From Amblyomma americanum (Eukaryota; Arthropoda; Arachnida; Ixodida; Ixodidae): a DNA stretch of 64,000 nt. The notes beneath the pieces were generated by a model. It was not told the DNA's origin. It searched no databases and worked only from the letters and a program-made list of their open reading frames with translations. The stretch spans positions 547,875,531 through 547,939,530 of the forward strand of contig NC_135497.1 of assembly GCF_052857255.1 (NCBI RefSeq). The letters run 5' to 3'. Shown piece after piece: positions 33,536 to 45,229 of this stretch. The position numbers were made by a program, and so were the translations under genes. Within the stretch, counting starts at the first letter, position 1. The number at the start of each line of letters is the position of its first letter.

Positions 33536-34526
33536 GTGAGTATACCTAGCAAATGTCATAGAGTCACTGGTTAAAAGCAACAGCTCCTGAACGACGCAGT
33601 CGCAATTAAGAGCAACATTGTGGGCCCCACATACTGGTCTCACACTCCACAGATACATCAGTGCCGCATGTAGGTCGGCTCCGCCATTTTCCTGTGGCCA
33701 TTTTTGCAAAAAGTGGATACAGTTTCAATACGCATGACAAAGCTTCAATGCATTCTCTCTTTTTTAAATGTAATGGCCTTGTGCATTTGAAAAATACATG
33801 ATTTTGAAGATGCCTATTTTCTGTTCAACCTTTTTTTGTGTGCCAGAAGCATTCAAAATATTCACTTCGAAATTATTCAAGGAAAATTACTATTCACTTC
33901 GAATTCACTTTGAACCAAAAAACTACTCTTTGCACATGCCTAGTTAATGCCCCTATATGCAGAATTGGTTTTTCTCTACTTACATTTCATAGATCCCTAG
34001 GAGTCAGTAAGTTTGAAACAAAAAACAGGCATAAAAAGAACTGCTCGCATTGGGGTTCGCGGTTGAAGCTCGTGCCATATCATACCGCCACATGTTATTC
34101 TTACTTCTCGAAGTCTGGGTAAGCCGCAGGATGAAACTGTGACAAGAGGTGAAACGAAGTTCAGGAGGTTGCCAGTCACTGTGCTTTAAATCTGTCACCA
34201 CGAAAGTGATTGTGTTCACTTTGGTTGTATGGGGAACCAGGCGCACTAGTTTTGGTAGCGTTGACTGCTATGTATGACACGGAGTATAGGCATGACTGTA
34301 GCCGCAGGACAGGCGAGGTGATACCACGTCTAACATGTTGCCTGAGATCTTCGGTTCAGCTCCACAATGCAGACTGGGTCCTGTGTTTGAGGGTCCACTT
34401 AAATTACACTCACAACAAAGAGTAGACTACTAAGTGGCTTTCTCTGAATGTGTGGTCTTTTTGTCACTTTGTGGCCTTCAGCTTTCTGCAGTGGGGGGGC
34501 GCAGCTTTTCACTGCTGGCATTGCAG
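33536..34526. other. WDR6 intron, unassigned
   Basis: No element recognised. Block 33730-33935 shares wording with 17390-17580 (TTCTATGCATTC, GTAATG.CCTT, CAGAAG.ATTCAAAATAT, GAAAATTACTATTC), so a short dispersed repeat is present in both introns. Confidence 0.5.
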
Positions 34527-34704
34527 GTAGCATAACGAGCGAAGAACTCCATGACCACCGACTGTGGTCCCTGGACCGACAGCATCGTGGTGCCCACCGC
34601 TTTCCGTCCAAGGACCCCCTCGCACGGTACCTGGATGTCTGTGTCTGGGAGCATGCCCCTTTTGACATCCGGGTTGTCACAGCTGCTTCTGATGCCTTGA
34701 TACG
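34527..34704 (+). CDS. WDR6: WDR6 exon E
   Basis: The chosen acceptor is GGCATTGCAG|GT and the donor TACG|GTAGGT. Starting with two bases that complete exon D's codon, it encodes L-H-D-H-R-L-W-S-L-D-R-Q and then D-P-L-A-R-Y-L-D-V and V-T-A-A-S-D-A-L-I-R. Known WDR6 proteins show S-S-H-R-L-D-E-Y-W-D-R-Q, D-P-E-T-R-Y-M-S-L and A-A-C-S-D-G-A-V-R at the same places. It leaves in phase 2. An acceptor 45 bases earlier (GGCCTTCAG|CT at 34481) is equally in frame and would add 15 residues, so the exon may be 34482-34704. Confidence 0.87.
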
Positions 34705-35420
34705 GTAGGTGGCTACGGCGTCACTTCAGCAATGAGCTGTGTTTCAGTGATTGAGTCGCGGAGGGTGCAAAAATACCTCAAGGGGATGGTGTCACCATGA
34801 ACAAGAGTGAGCATAACTTGTTAATTTGGTTCAGAACTACAGTCTGTGCATAACCTTTGGTGAAAAAGAACTAAAGGCATTCCTCAAATTCTTGTCAAGT
34901 GAAAAGTCTCGAAGGATGCAAAGAGCACCAGTGGATTGCAAAGAGGTCCTCAAGAGTTTTGCAGGGATCTTAAGGACAGCAAGTTAGCACTACACGGTTG
35001 ACAACTTTGCCATAGAGCAGCATTAGGCTAGTTGGTTCTTCATTTTTCAGAGCTGCACAAGTTCACAGACGCAGAGGGAGATGTTAAAACGGATGTGGTT
35101 TAAATAATGCCACTCCAAAACCAGAGACACATGGAAAAGCGATGCTTTCGCATCACACTGCAGTCACTCCCGGCTTTTCATCTCTTCTCGTGGCCGGAAG
35201 CCACATCAAGAAACAAGACTTCCTATGACATCCTTGTGCATTATTCCTTTCTTTTTTTTTACTTAATGCACTTCAGAGATTTCTCATATCAGCTTGCCCA
35301 CTTTTTTGAATATCACTTCACGTTGGTTATAATGGGGTGTGCATCTGCAGTTACTGCCTGAATTTTGAATGTTTAAAGAGTTTTGGGTCATTAGCTTCTA
35401 GAGTCAGAGCTTCTTATTTC
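34705..35420. other. Start of the long WDR6 intron, unassigned
   Basis: Nothing recognised. The following 28 kb of the same intron is described element by element below. Confidence 0.5.
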
Positions 35421-35547
35421 ATGATAGTTCAACAGCGCAAACAAACAGGACAGAGCACTAGTAGAAGGTGCTGAAGTAGGAGAAGGAGCACATACACTGG
35501 TGCTCCTGCTCTGTGTTGTTTGTTTACACTGTTGAACTGTCTTGAAT
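35421..35547. repeat. Fold-back repeat, arms about 40-45 bp
   Basis: ATAGTTCAACAGCGCAAACA (from 35424) and onward to CAGAGCACT is matched in reverse complement by GTGCTCCTGCTCTGTG..GTTTGTTTACACTGTTGAAC (about 35500-35538), with a spacer of about 40 bases. The wording resembles Penelope-type terminal repeats in inverted order, but no coding part is present. Confidence 0.75.
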
Positions 35548-35950
35548 CGTTACCAACTTGCCCAATGTGCTGTTCATCACCAGTTCATATTTCAGACTAC
35601 CGCCTGTGTGGAATTTTGAACCAAGAGCACGAAACACTTCCCAAAATTTGGTTGGCACTCAGTAATTTTGAATATTTGGTCAAATGGTAACTTATTGGAT
35701 GTTCGATTCGATCTCAGTGTTTGGTATTCGAAATTTTGAAGTGTTCGTCTGGAGTGAGGAACGTTTCTGGAATGCTTGTTTTGTGGGGTTTCAGTTCTGT
35801 GTACCTCCTCCAGGATGGCAATGCGGCACAAAGCCCCGCCTCCATGGACATGGGCTAGGCATACACGCCACGTGCCTGTGCACCCGCACGCATAGGTCAG
35901 CGAACACACTCATGAGTGGCCTCACCCGGGCTTACTCACGCTCATTTCAG

Positions 35951-36410
35951 ATCATGATCTGCATCATGAGTGAGTTTGGATTCATGTTCAGATCATGATC
36001 TGAGTCGTGAGTGAGTTTGGACTCATGTTCAGATCATGATCTGAGTCGTGAGTGAGTCCATACTCACGTTCAGATCATGATCCGAGTCGCGAGTGAGTTC
36101 GAAGTCACATTCGGATAATGATCTGAGTTGTGGGTGAGTTCGGACTCACATTCACATCACGATCTGAGTCGTGAGTGATTCCGGACTCATATTCAGATCG
36201 TGATCCGAGTCATGGTAAGCCTGGGCTCACATTCAGATTATGGTCTGAGTCTGGAGTCTGGACTCGTGTACAGATCACAATCTGTGTCATGAGTCCGGGC
36301 TCTCATTGAGATCATGATCTGATTCCTGGTGAGTCCGGGCTCACTTTAAGATCATGATCTGAGTCGTGGTGACTCCGGGCTCACATTCATATGATGAGCC
36401 GTGGTCAGTC
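35951..36410. repeat. 41-bp minisatellite, about 12 units, palindromic core
   Basis: The core AGATCATGATCT recurs with starts of ATCATGATC at 35951, 35992, 36033, 36074, 36115, 36156 and 36197, an exact 41-base period, then at 37-40-base steps to about 36390. The core is a perfect palindrome. In each unit it is bracketed by GACTCA and TGAGTC, which also pair, so every unit can form a hairpin. Units decay toward the right end. The left flank (35905-35950) already has CACTCATGAGTG and ACTCACGCTC, pieces of the same motif. Confidence 0.95.
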
Positions 36411-37206
36411 CGCTCGAGTTTCCTGTGCACTCGTTATACTTAGTACGCTTCTGATCGTGATGAGGATGCAAATCAATTTTATTGTTTCCTGATATGTAAT
36501 TTTTGTGGCTGTTGCACTCTATATTATTAAAACGCGAGAAAAGTTTATTGGCCGCCACGATTGGTCTCGTTGGACATGCTTAGTTCTTCCTTTGCTGTTT
36601 CTTAATTGGTTGCAGAACATATGCAATGGCCTCAGACCTTTGCGTCCCGCGAGTGGCAGACATCCTCTCAGCAGCGCTGGACACTAGCTTATCCACAATA
36701 AATACTCGCTTTCTCTTTTGTGTTGAGACCAGGGGTGCAAACGTGACGAGCAGGCCGAGACAGGTACAGTGGTGCAAGAGTATGTTCCATTGTACCCTTT
36801 CGACAAATACACTCAATCTCGAAAGCTGGTGGTAACCGGTGGGGCTTCAGGTTCACACAGACTAAGCACCATCTCCCTCTCTCTTTTTCTAAAAAGAATA
36901 CCATGGAGTAAATTTGAAGCATCTTCGTGCCAACTCTTTCTGTTGGCCGAGCAGGAAGTGAAAACACCGTCTGTGAAAGAGGATTTTTGGCTGCAAAAAT
37001 TATCCTGTTAGTCAACTTTCCTGCAATGCTGCAAGCTGGTCGCACACCAGGAGCGTACCTAGGAGGTTGCTGGAAAAAGGTCCATTCTTTCTTTTAGGTT
37101 TGTGGTTAAGCTCTTTCTGGGCTCTGGACTTTTGACAAAAGCTGTATCTGTAAGGAAAGCAGATCTGGTCACATGTAGGGCTGCGCTTGCAGAAAAAGTG
37201 GTTGTG
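36411..37206. other. Spacer before the gypsy element
   Basis: No gene or element recognised. Overlapping open frames at 36580-37045 have no motif. Confidence 0.4.
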
Positions 37207-37210
37207 ATAT

Positions 37211-37623
37211 TGACACGTGTACTTATCTTTATCGGGCGACCACGTTTCGCCACCTAACAAGTGTTATCGCACAGCGCGGGACGCGCCTGCATCTATCCGA
37301 AGTTTCTGGCAAGTCATCGATGCCTATATTCGCTGTCTGTTGTAGTCGAACCTTATGTTATCAGATTTCATCGCCTGACGCGAATGGTGTAGAACTTTGT
37401 GGAAGGCACGCGGGTCCCAACGATTAGTCTGGAACATTAGACGACTGCTATATAACAGCCGACGCGCTTGACCCGCGGATCAGATTTTCGACGATCGCCG
37501 ACCGTGTTCGCCGTTGTGCTGTAAGTGTAGCCTCTTTTTGTGGGCACAGGTTCGCCCAATAAAAGTTAGTTTTGTCTTTCACAGTATTGCTACTGTGTTC
37601 TTCAACGTCACCACCACGTTACA
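37211..37623 (+). repeat. 5' LTR of gypsy element 1
   Basis: It begins TGACACGTGTACTTATC and ends CACCACGTTACA. It holds CTATATAACAG (about 37449-37459), a likely TATA region, and CAATAAAAG (about 37558-37566), a likely polyadenylation signal. Confidence 0.9.
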
Positions 37624-37647
37624 TCTGGTGGAGGTGCTTCTTTTTTT

Positions 37648-38445
37648 TTGTTCATGTACCGGATGCCCCCGACACGCCGTGATCCAAGCCCAGACCGTAA
37701 AGAGAACACCAACGTAGTCCCGGACAATCGAGCAAGCCGCCGTCTTCAACAGCTGCCCCCGGAGCACGGACTTCTACCTAAGAAGACCAAGAAGATTGTG
37801 GCCGAGGCAACCCCAATGGCAGCCCCAGCGTCCCCCATCGTGCTGCAGCAGCCCAGGGAACCACCGACGTTCCGCGGTTCCACATTTGAGGACCCGGAAA
37901 GCTGGCTGGAAACGTATGAGAGGGTCACTACGTTTAACAGCTGGGCAAGCGACGACAAGCTGCGACATGTCTATTTCGCATTGGAGGACGCCGCCAGGAC
38001 GTGGTTCGAGAATCGAGAAGCCACCTTGATGACATGGGACCTGTTCCGAAGCAGCTTCCTGCAAACATTTACAAGCGTCCTGCGAAAAGAGCAAGCCCAA
38101 GCTCTACTGGAGACTAGAGCGCAGCTGCTGAATGAGACGATCGCAATCTTCACTGAGGAAATGAGCCGTCTGTTCCGCCACGCCGACCCGGAAATGTACG
38201 AAGAGAAGAAACTCCGCCTACTGATGCGTGGTGTAAAGGAGGAACTTTTTGGCGCAATGATACGAAGCCCACCGACGACCATAGAAGAGTTCCTTCGCGA
38301 GGCCACCAGCATTGAGAAGACACTCGAAATGCGGAACCGACAATTCAACCGCCGCACGAACTCGACAAACTACGCCGGAGTTCAGTCACTGGCCACCGAC
38401 GACCTGCGCGAGACCATCAGGGCAGTCGTACGAGAGGAGCTTTAA
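37648..38445 (+). pseudogene. gag, gypsy element 1 (cut short)
   Basis: A 265-codon frame starting M-F-M-Y-R-M-P-P. The middle part has P-P-T-F-R-G and W-L-E-T-Y-E-R-V, the capsid landmark of arthropod gypsy gag, then a helical region rich in E, R and L. A TAA stops it after E-E-L (38443-38445). The same frame family continues from about 38473 with a proline-rich linker and a zinc knuckle C-Y-H-C-G-E-A-G-H, which is interrupted by TGA at 38773-38775 just before its last Cys. The original gag therefore ran past 38800. In an intact element it packages the RNA. Confidence 0.85.
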
Positions 38446-39209
38446 AGGATCTTCCCTTCATCGCAACCTCAAGTGGCCTCAGTCGCCGAAATTGTCAAAG
38501 AAGAAGTCCAGCAATTGCTGGGAGTTCCCGAGGTACAACCACAATCATCGCAGCCCCAGCCAGAAGCGATGACCTACGCCGCTGTCGCCCGCCGCTGCCC
38601 CCCTCCACGACTGCGCCAGGACCCTGTACCGCCGAAATTCCGTCGACCACCTCCGCCGCCAACACGCCCACCCGTCGCCCAGCGCAGCTACCTGTGGAAG
38701 ACCGACGTTTGGCGCGCTCCTGACCACCGCCCGCTCTGCTACCACTGTGGTGAAGCCGGCCATGTGTACCGCTGATGCCCATACCGCGACCTGGGATTGC
38801 GAGGGTTCGCCGTGGACTCACCGCGCCCTCGGGGAGGCAAACGCCCTCGTGACATCGCCGACTACCTCGCCGCTACTCAGTGGAGCCCTCGATGGCCGTC
38901 CCGGTCGCCGTCACCAGGCCGCTACCTGTCGCCGTAGCGCCGTCCATACACTGGCCCAGCACGGGGCCGCTCTGCGAGCCCATATCCGGGAAACTAAAAG
39001 CAGCAACCGATGGAGGTGCGGTTGCTGTTCGTCGAACTGACGAAGACGACGCAGAGACCATCTCGACGACATAATAACGACACGCCGCCGCCCCGACGAA
39101 GTCAGGAAGCCAAGACTACACCGATGAAAGACGACTTGACGACGCGACATTCCAACTTCAGTTCAACACGACGCAGCTGTGATCCGGCGTCAAGACCTAA
39201 CTGCAACGT

Positions 39210-41200
39210 CAGACAAAGAACCACCGACCTCGACGTGCTTCTCGACGGCCACGCAGTTACTGCCTTAGTGGACACGGGCTGATTACTCCGTAATGAGTGG
39301 ACACATCGCCGCCCAGTTGAAGAAAGTTAAGACCGCATGGGAAGGCCTTCAAATTCGGACCGCTGGAGGACACCTCATCACGCCGACTGGAATCTGCACG
39401 GCAAGAATAACCATTCATGACCGCACTCACCCTGCCACCTTCGTTATCCTCCAACAGTGCTCACGAGACGTCATTCTCGGTATGGACTTCCTGAACCAAC
39501 ACGGCACAATCATCGACCTGAAGTTGAAGTCAATAACGCTGTCGGAAGATGAAGCGATACCGCCGGAGAGCCCTCGTAGTCACCACGCCTTGAGTGTGCT
39601 CGAAGATCAAGTGAGCATCCCGCCTCACTCCAGCATTATTATTCCGGTCGGCACCGAAATACCCGCTGACGTAGAAGGTGTCATCGAAGGCGACCGTCTA
39701 CTGCTAGACCGTGAAATTTGTGTCGCAAGAAGGATCGCTCGACTGCATGGAGGGAAAACTGAAGTGTTGCTGACAAACTTCAGCCAGGAGTTCAAGCACA
39801 TCAACAAAGGCACGACGATTGCATACATCGAGGAAATTCTGGAAACCAGTAATGCGTTTGTCCTCTCGGATTCCGCCGCACCTACCCCGACGACCATGGT
39901 TCCCGAACCAGACTACGACATTAATCCAAGTCTCCCTGTAATTAAGCAACAGCAGCTCAGAAGTCTGCTCCGACGATACTAAGGCTGCTTTTCGACGTCA
40001 TCAAGGATTCGACAAACACCAGTCGCCAAGCATCCCATAATCACCGAGGAGTGCGCTCGACCACTCCGCCAGAGCCCTTACCGAATTTCGCCGCGAGAAC
40101 GTGAAGCTATAAGAGAACAAGTCGACGAAATGCTGCGCGACGACATCATCCAGCCATCGAAAAGCCCGTGGGCATCCCCTGTTGTCCTGGTGAAGAAAAA
40201 GGACTGAACCCTACGTTTCTGCATCAATTATCGTCGTCTGAACAAAATCACGAAGAAGGACGTATACCCCTTCCCACGGATAGACGACGCATTGGATCGG
40301 CTCTGCAACGCAATATACTTCTCGTCGATGGGCCTCAAGCCTGGCTATTGGCAAATAGAAGTCGACAAAAAAGATCGCAAAAAGACTGCCTTCATCACCC
40401 CAGACGGCCTCTACGAGTTCAAGGTTATGCCATTTTGACTGTGCTCGGCACCTGCAACGTTTCAGCGCGTGATGGACACGGTTTTAGCAGGATTGAAGTG
40501 GCAGACCTGTCTCGTTTACTTGGATCACATCGTTGTCTTCGCCGCAAATTTCGACGATCACCTTAGGTGACTTGCCACAGTACTAGAGGCCATCAAGTCA
40601 TCTGGGCTCACTCTGAAGCCTGAAAAGTGCTGCTTCACTTACGATGAGCTTCTGTTCCTAGGCCACATCATCAGCAAGTCTGGAGTCCACCCTGACCCAC
40701 AGAAGACAGCTGCCATCGCACAGTTCCCGCAGCCCATTGACAGGAAGGCAGTGCGTAGATTTCTTGGCATGTGTGCCTACTACCGGCGATTTGTCAAGGA
40801 CTTTTCACGCATCGCTGAGCCGCTGACACAGCTAACTAAAGTGCGCCCGTACTTGCGCACTTCGACGAGCACGCCGATACCGAAATCCACACTGACGCCA
40901 GTAGCCTAGGCCTCGGTGCCGTCCTAGTCCAGAGAAAAGATGGGCATGAACACGTGATGGCTTACGCTAGCCGGTCGTTATCAAAAGCGGAAGGCAATTA
41001 TTCTACAACCAAAAAGGAATGCCTCGTCATCGTTCGGGCCACAGCGAACTTTCGCCCTTACCTATATGGCAGGCCATTCAAAGTGGTCAGCGACCATCAC
41101 GCATTGTGTTGGCTAGCTAACTTAAAGGACCCTTCAGGACGGCTGGCACAATGGAGCCTACAAGTCCGGACGAAAACACTCAGATGCCGATTGCCTATCA
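39210..41200 (+). pseudogene. pol, gypsy element 1: protease, reverse transcriptase, RNase H (broken)
   Basis: The protease starts with T-A-L-V-D-T-G and is broken by a small deletion immediately after the catalytic triad (39277-39285). The next frame (39293-39982) has Y-S-V-M-like sequence lost, then G-G-H-L-I-T-P-T-G and V-I-L-G-M-D-F-L. Reverse transcriptase pieces follow: P-S-K-S-P-W (40157-40174), a TGA at 40204-40206, a second at 40437, and a Y-L-D-H version of the Y-L-D-D catalytic box at about 40519-40530, which would be inactive. RNase H is seen as [13 protein letters not shown] (about 40890-40930) and D-H-H-A-L-C-W-L (41093-41116). Confidence 0.85.
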
Positions 41201-41326
41201 TGCGTCCCCATTGACCCGCCGCTGTAAGATAATGAGGATGACGACACCTACCTTGGAATAATAAGCGCGGAAGACTTCACCGAACAGCAACGAGGAGACC
41301 CGGAGCTAAAAGCCCTAGTCGATTAT

Positions 41327-42484
41327 TTGGAAGGGCACACCGACGTTGTCCCTAGGGCATTTAAGCGTGGATTGTCTTTGTTCATGCTTCAAAACAACCT
41401 ACTCGTGAAGAAGAACTTCTCACCAGTCCGCGCCAACTATTTTGTTGTTCCGTCGGCAGTGCGTCCAGAAGTACTGCACGCCCTACATGACGATCCAACC
41501 GCTGGGCACCTCAGTTTCTTCCGGACGCTATCAAGGATACAAGAAAGATATTACTGGCCGCACCTAACCGCCGATGTCGCCCGTTACGTCAAGACATGCC
41601 GAGACTGTCAGCGACGCAAGACACTACCGACAAGGCCAGCGGGATTATTACAACCGATCAAGCCTCCTTACCGACCTTTTCAGCATATCGGGATGGACTT
41701 GTTGGGACCATTTCCGACATCAACTTCCGGAAATAAGTGGATCATCGTGGCGACGGACTATCTCGCCCGCTTCGCTGAAACTAAAGTTCTGCCGAAAGGT
41801 AGCGCAGCCGAAGTGGCAAAATTTTTTGTCGAGAACATCCTGCTGCGACATGGTGCTCCAGAAGTCCTCATCACCGACAGAGGAACGGCTTTTACAGCAG
41901 AGCTCACGCAAGCCATTCTGCAATACAGCCAGACAAGTCGCAGGAGGACAACTGCCTACCATCCGCAGACGAATGGTCTCATGGAGCGCCTGAACAAGAC
42001 CCTCGCCGACATGCTAGCAATGTACGTCGACGTCGAGCACAAGACATGGGATGCAGTCCTGCCGTACATAACATTCGCTTGCAACACGGCGATGCAAGAA
42101 ACAACACAGATCACGCCATTTAAGCTGGTTCACGGCAGGATCCCGACGACGATGCTCGACGCCATGCTGCCGCACGTCACTGACGCGGAAAATCTTGACG
42201 TCGCTACCTATCTCCAGCGCGCCGAAGAAGCTCGACAGCTCGCCCGTCTGCGGATCAAGAACCAGCAGCGTACCGACAGCCGACACTACAACCTGCGACG
42301 ACGCTTCGTCGAGTACCAGCCTGGTGACGGTGTTTGGGTATGGACCCCAATACGCCGACGAGGACTGAGTGAGAAACTATTGCGATGCTATTTCGGACCT
42401 TACAAGGTCATTCGACGTATTGACTCACTGGACTATGAGGTCGTGCCAGACGGCATTTCGCATTCACAGCAGCGCCGCGCATGA
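41327..42484 (+). CDS. integrase, gypsy element 1 (frame still open)
   Basis: A 385-codon open frame covers the end of the linker and the whole integrase. An H-x-x-x-H ... C-R-D-C-Q zinc-binding domain lies at about residues 60-95, then the catalytic core with D-L-L-G-P-F, T-D-Y-L-A-R-F, I-T-D-R-G-T-A-F and Y-H-P-Q-T-N-G-L-M-E-R, which give the D, D and E of the active site. The C-terminal G-P-Y-K-V motif of the chromatin/DNA-binding domain is present. The enzyme would join element DNA to the chromosome in the nucleus. It is the best preserved part of an otherwise dead element. The initial ATG is internal to the polyprotein and not a true start. Confidence 0.88.
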   Translation: MEGHTDVVPRAFKRGLSLFMLQNNLLVKKNFSPVRANYFVVPSAVRPEVLHALHDDPTAGHLSFFRTLSRIQERYYWPHLTADVARYVKTCRDCQRRKTLPTRPAGLLQPIKPPYRPFQHIGMDLLGPFPTSTSGNKWIIVATDYLARFAETKVLPKGSAAEVAKFFVENILLRHGAPEVLITDRGTAFTAELTQAILQYSQTSRRRTTAYHPQTNGLMERLNKTLADMLAMYVDVEHKTWDAVLPYITFACNTAMQETTQITPFKLVHGRIPTTMLDAMLPHVTDAENLDVATYLQRAEEARQLARLRIKNQQRTDSRHYNLRRRFVEYQPGDGVWVWTPIRRRGLSEKLLRCYFGPYKVIRRIDSLDYEVVPDGISHSQQRRA

Positions 42485-42629
42485 TCTGAAGTGGTCCACG
42501 TGGTGCGCCTTAAACCCTTTTACGGACGCTGACGAACTTCCTTATTTTTGTTGTTTTCTTTGCTACGAGTGCTTTTCTTTATTTCGTTTGTTTGCAGCAT
42601 CGGGTCGATGCTTTTCAAAAGGGGGGTAA

Positions 42630-43048
42630 TGGCACATGTACTTATCTTTATCGGGCGACCACGTTTCACCGCCTAACAAGTGTTATCGCACAGCGCGGGA
42701 CGCGCCTGCATCTATCCGAAGTTTCTGGCAAGTCATCGATGCTTCTATTCGCTGTCTGTTGTAGCCGAACCTTATGTTATCTGATTTCATCGCCTGACGC
42801 GAATGCTGTAGAACTTTGTGGAAGGCACGCGGGTCCCAACGATTAGTCTGGAACATTCGACGACTGCTATATAAAAGCCGACGCGCTTGACCCACGGATT
42901 AGATTTTCGCCGATCGCCGACCGTGTTCGCCGCTACCGTTGTGCTGTAAGTGTAGCCTCTTTTTGTGGGCACAGGTTCGTCCAATAAAAGTTAGTTTTGT
43001 CTTTCACAGTATTGCTACTGTGTTCTTCAACGTCACCACCACGTTACA
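42630..43048 (+). repeat. 3' LTR of gypsy element 1
   Basis: It begins TGGCACATGTACTTATC and ends CACCACGTTACA. It is six bases longer than the 5' LTR; part of the difference is an extra CGCTAC-type insert near 42935. Confidence 0.9.
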
Positions 43049-43570
43049 ATATTTTAGTCCAGTGATTGGGTTTTGACATAAGAAGCGTCAGTTTTTAAAC
43101 AAGGCCCTACATGGAATATGGGGCCGGACGCCCCACCCTGACCTCTTGTGCGGTGCTTTGCACATGCGATTCATTAGTGGCATGATGCTGCATTTGCACG
43201 ACTTTGTATGTAAAACGTTTCCATGTTGTAAATATGTAGTGGTCACTCGCGGTGCGCAGTTGTAATCGGGAAAGTGCTCGGACACTCGTGTGCGCGAGCG
43301 AATTTTCACTTCTCTTTCTATTTCTTTCATATATTTTTGTAAATACTTTTGTAAAAATTTTTGTAAATCTTTCCTTTTCCTAACTCGCTATCCCTCCCCG
43401 CTGTACTTCTGCTTTCTATCCTTTCCCTGCCCCTTTATTTCAGTCGGCCGCAGTTCGGGTGCTTAGGATATTAGATAGCGATTGCTGCGGCAGTTCCATT
43501 TAAAAATTCTGTCAGTCTCATCGCATGACTAAGCGTAGAGAGCTGGGCTAGTTGGTTGTGGGTATACTAA

Positions 43571-44241
43571 TTATGCGACATCATTCCATCGCACAGAAAC
43601 GCACGGACAAGGAGAGTAGACACCACGAACGTTGGACTTCAACTGAGGTTTATTCCACAAAACAGGCTTTTTATCTGCAAAGGGTTACTAGTGGCCCCTG
43701 GGACTGAAAAAGTATTTCTGCGACCAGGTAATTATTCAAGGCGGCAGACACCAAAACAAAAACATAGGCATAAGGGTATCTTGCCCTCACAACACATCGG
43801 CGCGCCACCACAACGCCTACCTAGTTGACCCACCAAACACATTTGCCTTCAAATAATCTATTTCTTTTTTCCGGAGCCCAACAGAAGGGCGGCTGACGCA
43901 GTTCTCTTTTTCGGCAGAGATACAGAATGCTTCAAAAATTTCCCAGCTCTTTTTAATGCTAAACTTGCGCAGCACATGGGTTTCTTTCAAAAACGCCTTT
44001 CATGCTGGCTTGTGCGAGCAACGGTGAATGTGGTCAGCTAAATGACCTCCGCCACTTGGTTTCTGCTGCCTTGAATAATTATCTAGTCGCGGAAATACTT
44101 TTTCAGTCCCAGGGGTTACTAGTAACCCTTTGCACATAAAAAAGCTTGTTTTGTGGAATAAACCTCAGTTGAAGTCCAGCGTTCGTGGTGTCTACTCTCC
44201 TTGTCCGTGTGTTTCTATGCGCTGGAATGAAATCTCATAAT
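43571..44241 (-). mobile_element. Penelope-like remnant between inverted terminal repeats
   Basis: Arms of about 178 bases, 43571-43748 and 44064-44241, are reverse complements with scattered differences. Shared text includes ACGGACAAGGAGAGTAGACA, CAACTGAGGTTTATTCCACA and CTGGGACTGAAAAAGTATTT. Between them the minus strand encodes a decayed GIY-YIG C-terminus: H-L-A-D-H-I-H-R-C at about 44045-44020, then E-I-F-E-A-F-C-I and N-C-V-S-R-P-S-V-G-L (43955-43880). This matches the order in the Penelope-like protein at 1-291. Inverted terminal repeats are a known trait of Penelope-like elements. Confidence 0.82.
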
Positions 44242-44247
44242 CATTAA

Positions 44248-45229
44248 ATGCATCGGGAAAACAGTCAAGCAAGGGCCCAAACGGGTAATAACAGCCAACT
44301 GTACGCGAGTTACTCAATGCCTCTCGAAAGGCACAATTGCACCACTAGTCTTATGATTCTACTCTCTTACCGAGCCGCTGACTTGTGCCTTTTCTTTTTT
44401 TTCTAGTGCCTGATTTTCTAGTACTGTACTCAATAGCCATCTAGCTGTGATGTGGAATGCACGTCAATGTTAATGATGGTTTTTAAAAATATCAATCGGT
44501 GTACTTTTATCATTTTTTTTCGTTCGGTTTAAATCGTAAACTCTGATCCCTACTTGTACCTATGTGTCGCTTAGGAACATTAATCCGCCATTATCACACC
44601 ATACCTTATCATACCGTATCGTAATATTATAACTTTATGTGAGCAGGAATTAGTAATGTAAATTAATTGCATCTGCACAAATTTTAGGAGAGTAAGCGGA
44701 CATTTAATTCAAATGCTTTCCAAAAGTAATTTTGCCATGTATTCCACTGCTGCCCTTCACAACCGCTGGCCAGGCTTCCACAACGCTCTTCTCTTTTCCT
44801 TTCCAACGCTTGAGCGTACGAAGGCAATACCCTTTCTATTCTAAAATATTGAGAGGGTGTTGTACGAAGGGGTCACCAAGTGGTTAAAGACGTCACTCGG
44901 CTGTGGCTTCGCCCCAACGGCCCAATGAACCACCTCCATTGGACCATTCAGGCGGGATTTCAGACCCTGGTCTTTGGGCGTGCGTACGAGGGGTACCCAA
45001 GTAGATTCCTCTGTGACAATGAAAGGTGCATACTATTACTTTGGACCAGTCCATACTCGAGTTCGCTTGTACGGGGTCCAGTGATATTCGACACACGTAC
45101 CGCGCCTTCATTGCCTGCTCTCTGTGACCCGGCCCTGTGGACACCGCGAGAGAGATCGCAGCATTGTTGCGGGGGAACCCTCCTACTGCAGGGGCATGCT
45201 GCCGGCGCTACTGTCCATGTCACCCTGAG
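44248..45229. other. Long-intron spacer
   Basis: A GC-richer part at 44880-45240 keeps a 123-codon plus frame and a 95-codon minus frame open, but no motif or splice signal supports either. The left part is AT-rich. Confidence 0.4.

Larger units (their letters stand above)
37211..43048 (+). mobile_element. Ty3/gypsy LTR retrotransposon with both LTRs, ATAT target duplication
   Basis: The LTRs span 37211-37623 and 42630-43048, start with TG and end with CA, and share long identical stretches with scattered substitutions and small indels. The 4-base flanks ATAT (37207-37210 and 43049-43052) are identical. A purine tract AAAAGGGGGG (42617-42626) precedes the 3' LTR. A primer-site-like TGGTGGAGGTGC follows the 5' LTR. 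Inside, in order, are gag, zinc knuckle, protease, reverse transcriptase, RNase H and integrase, broken by several stops and shifts, so it is an old insertion that cannot move alone. Confidence 0.95.

Noticed and set aside
35951..36410. CRISPR-like array
   Set aside because: The whole 41-bp unit repeats without unique spacers, and the context is a eukaryotic intron.
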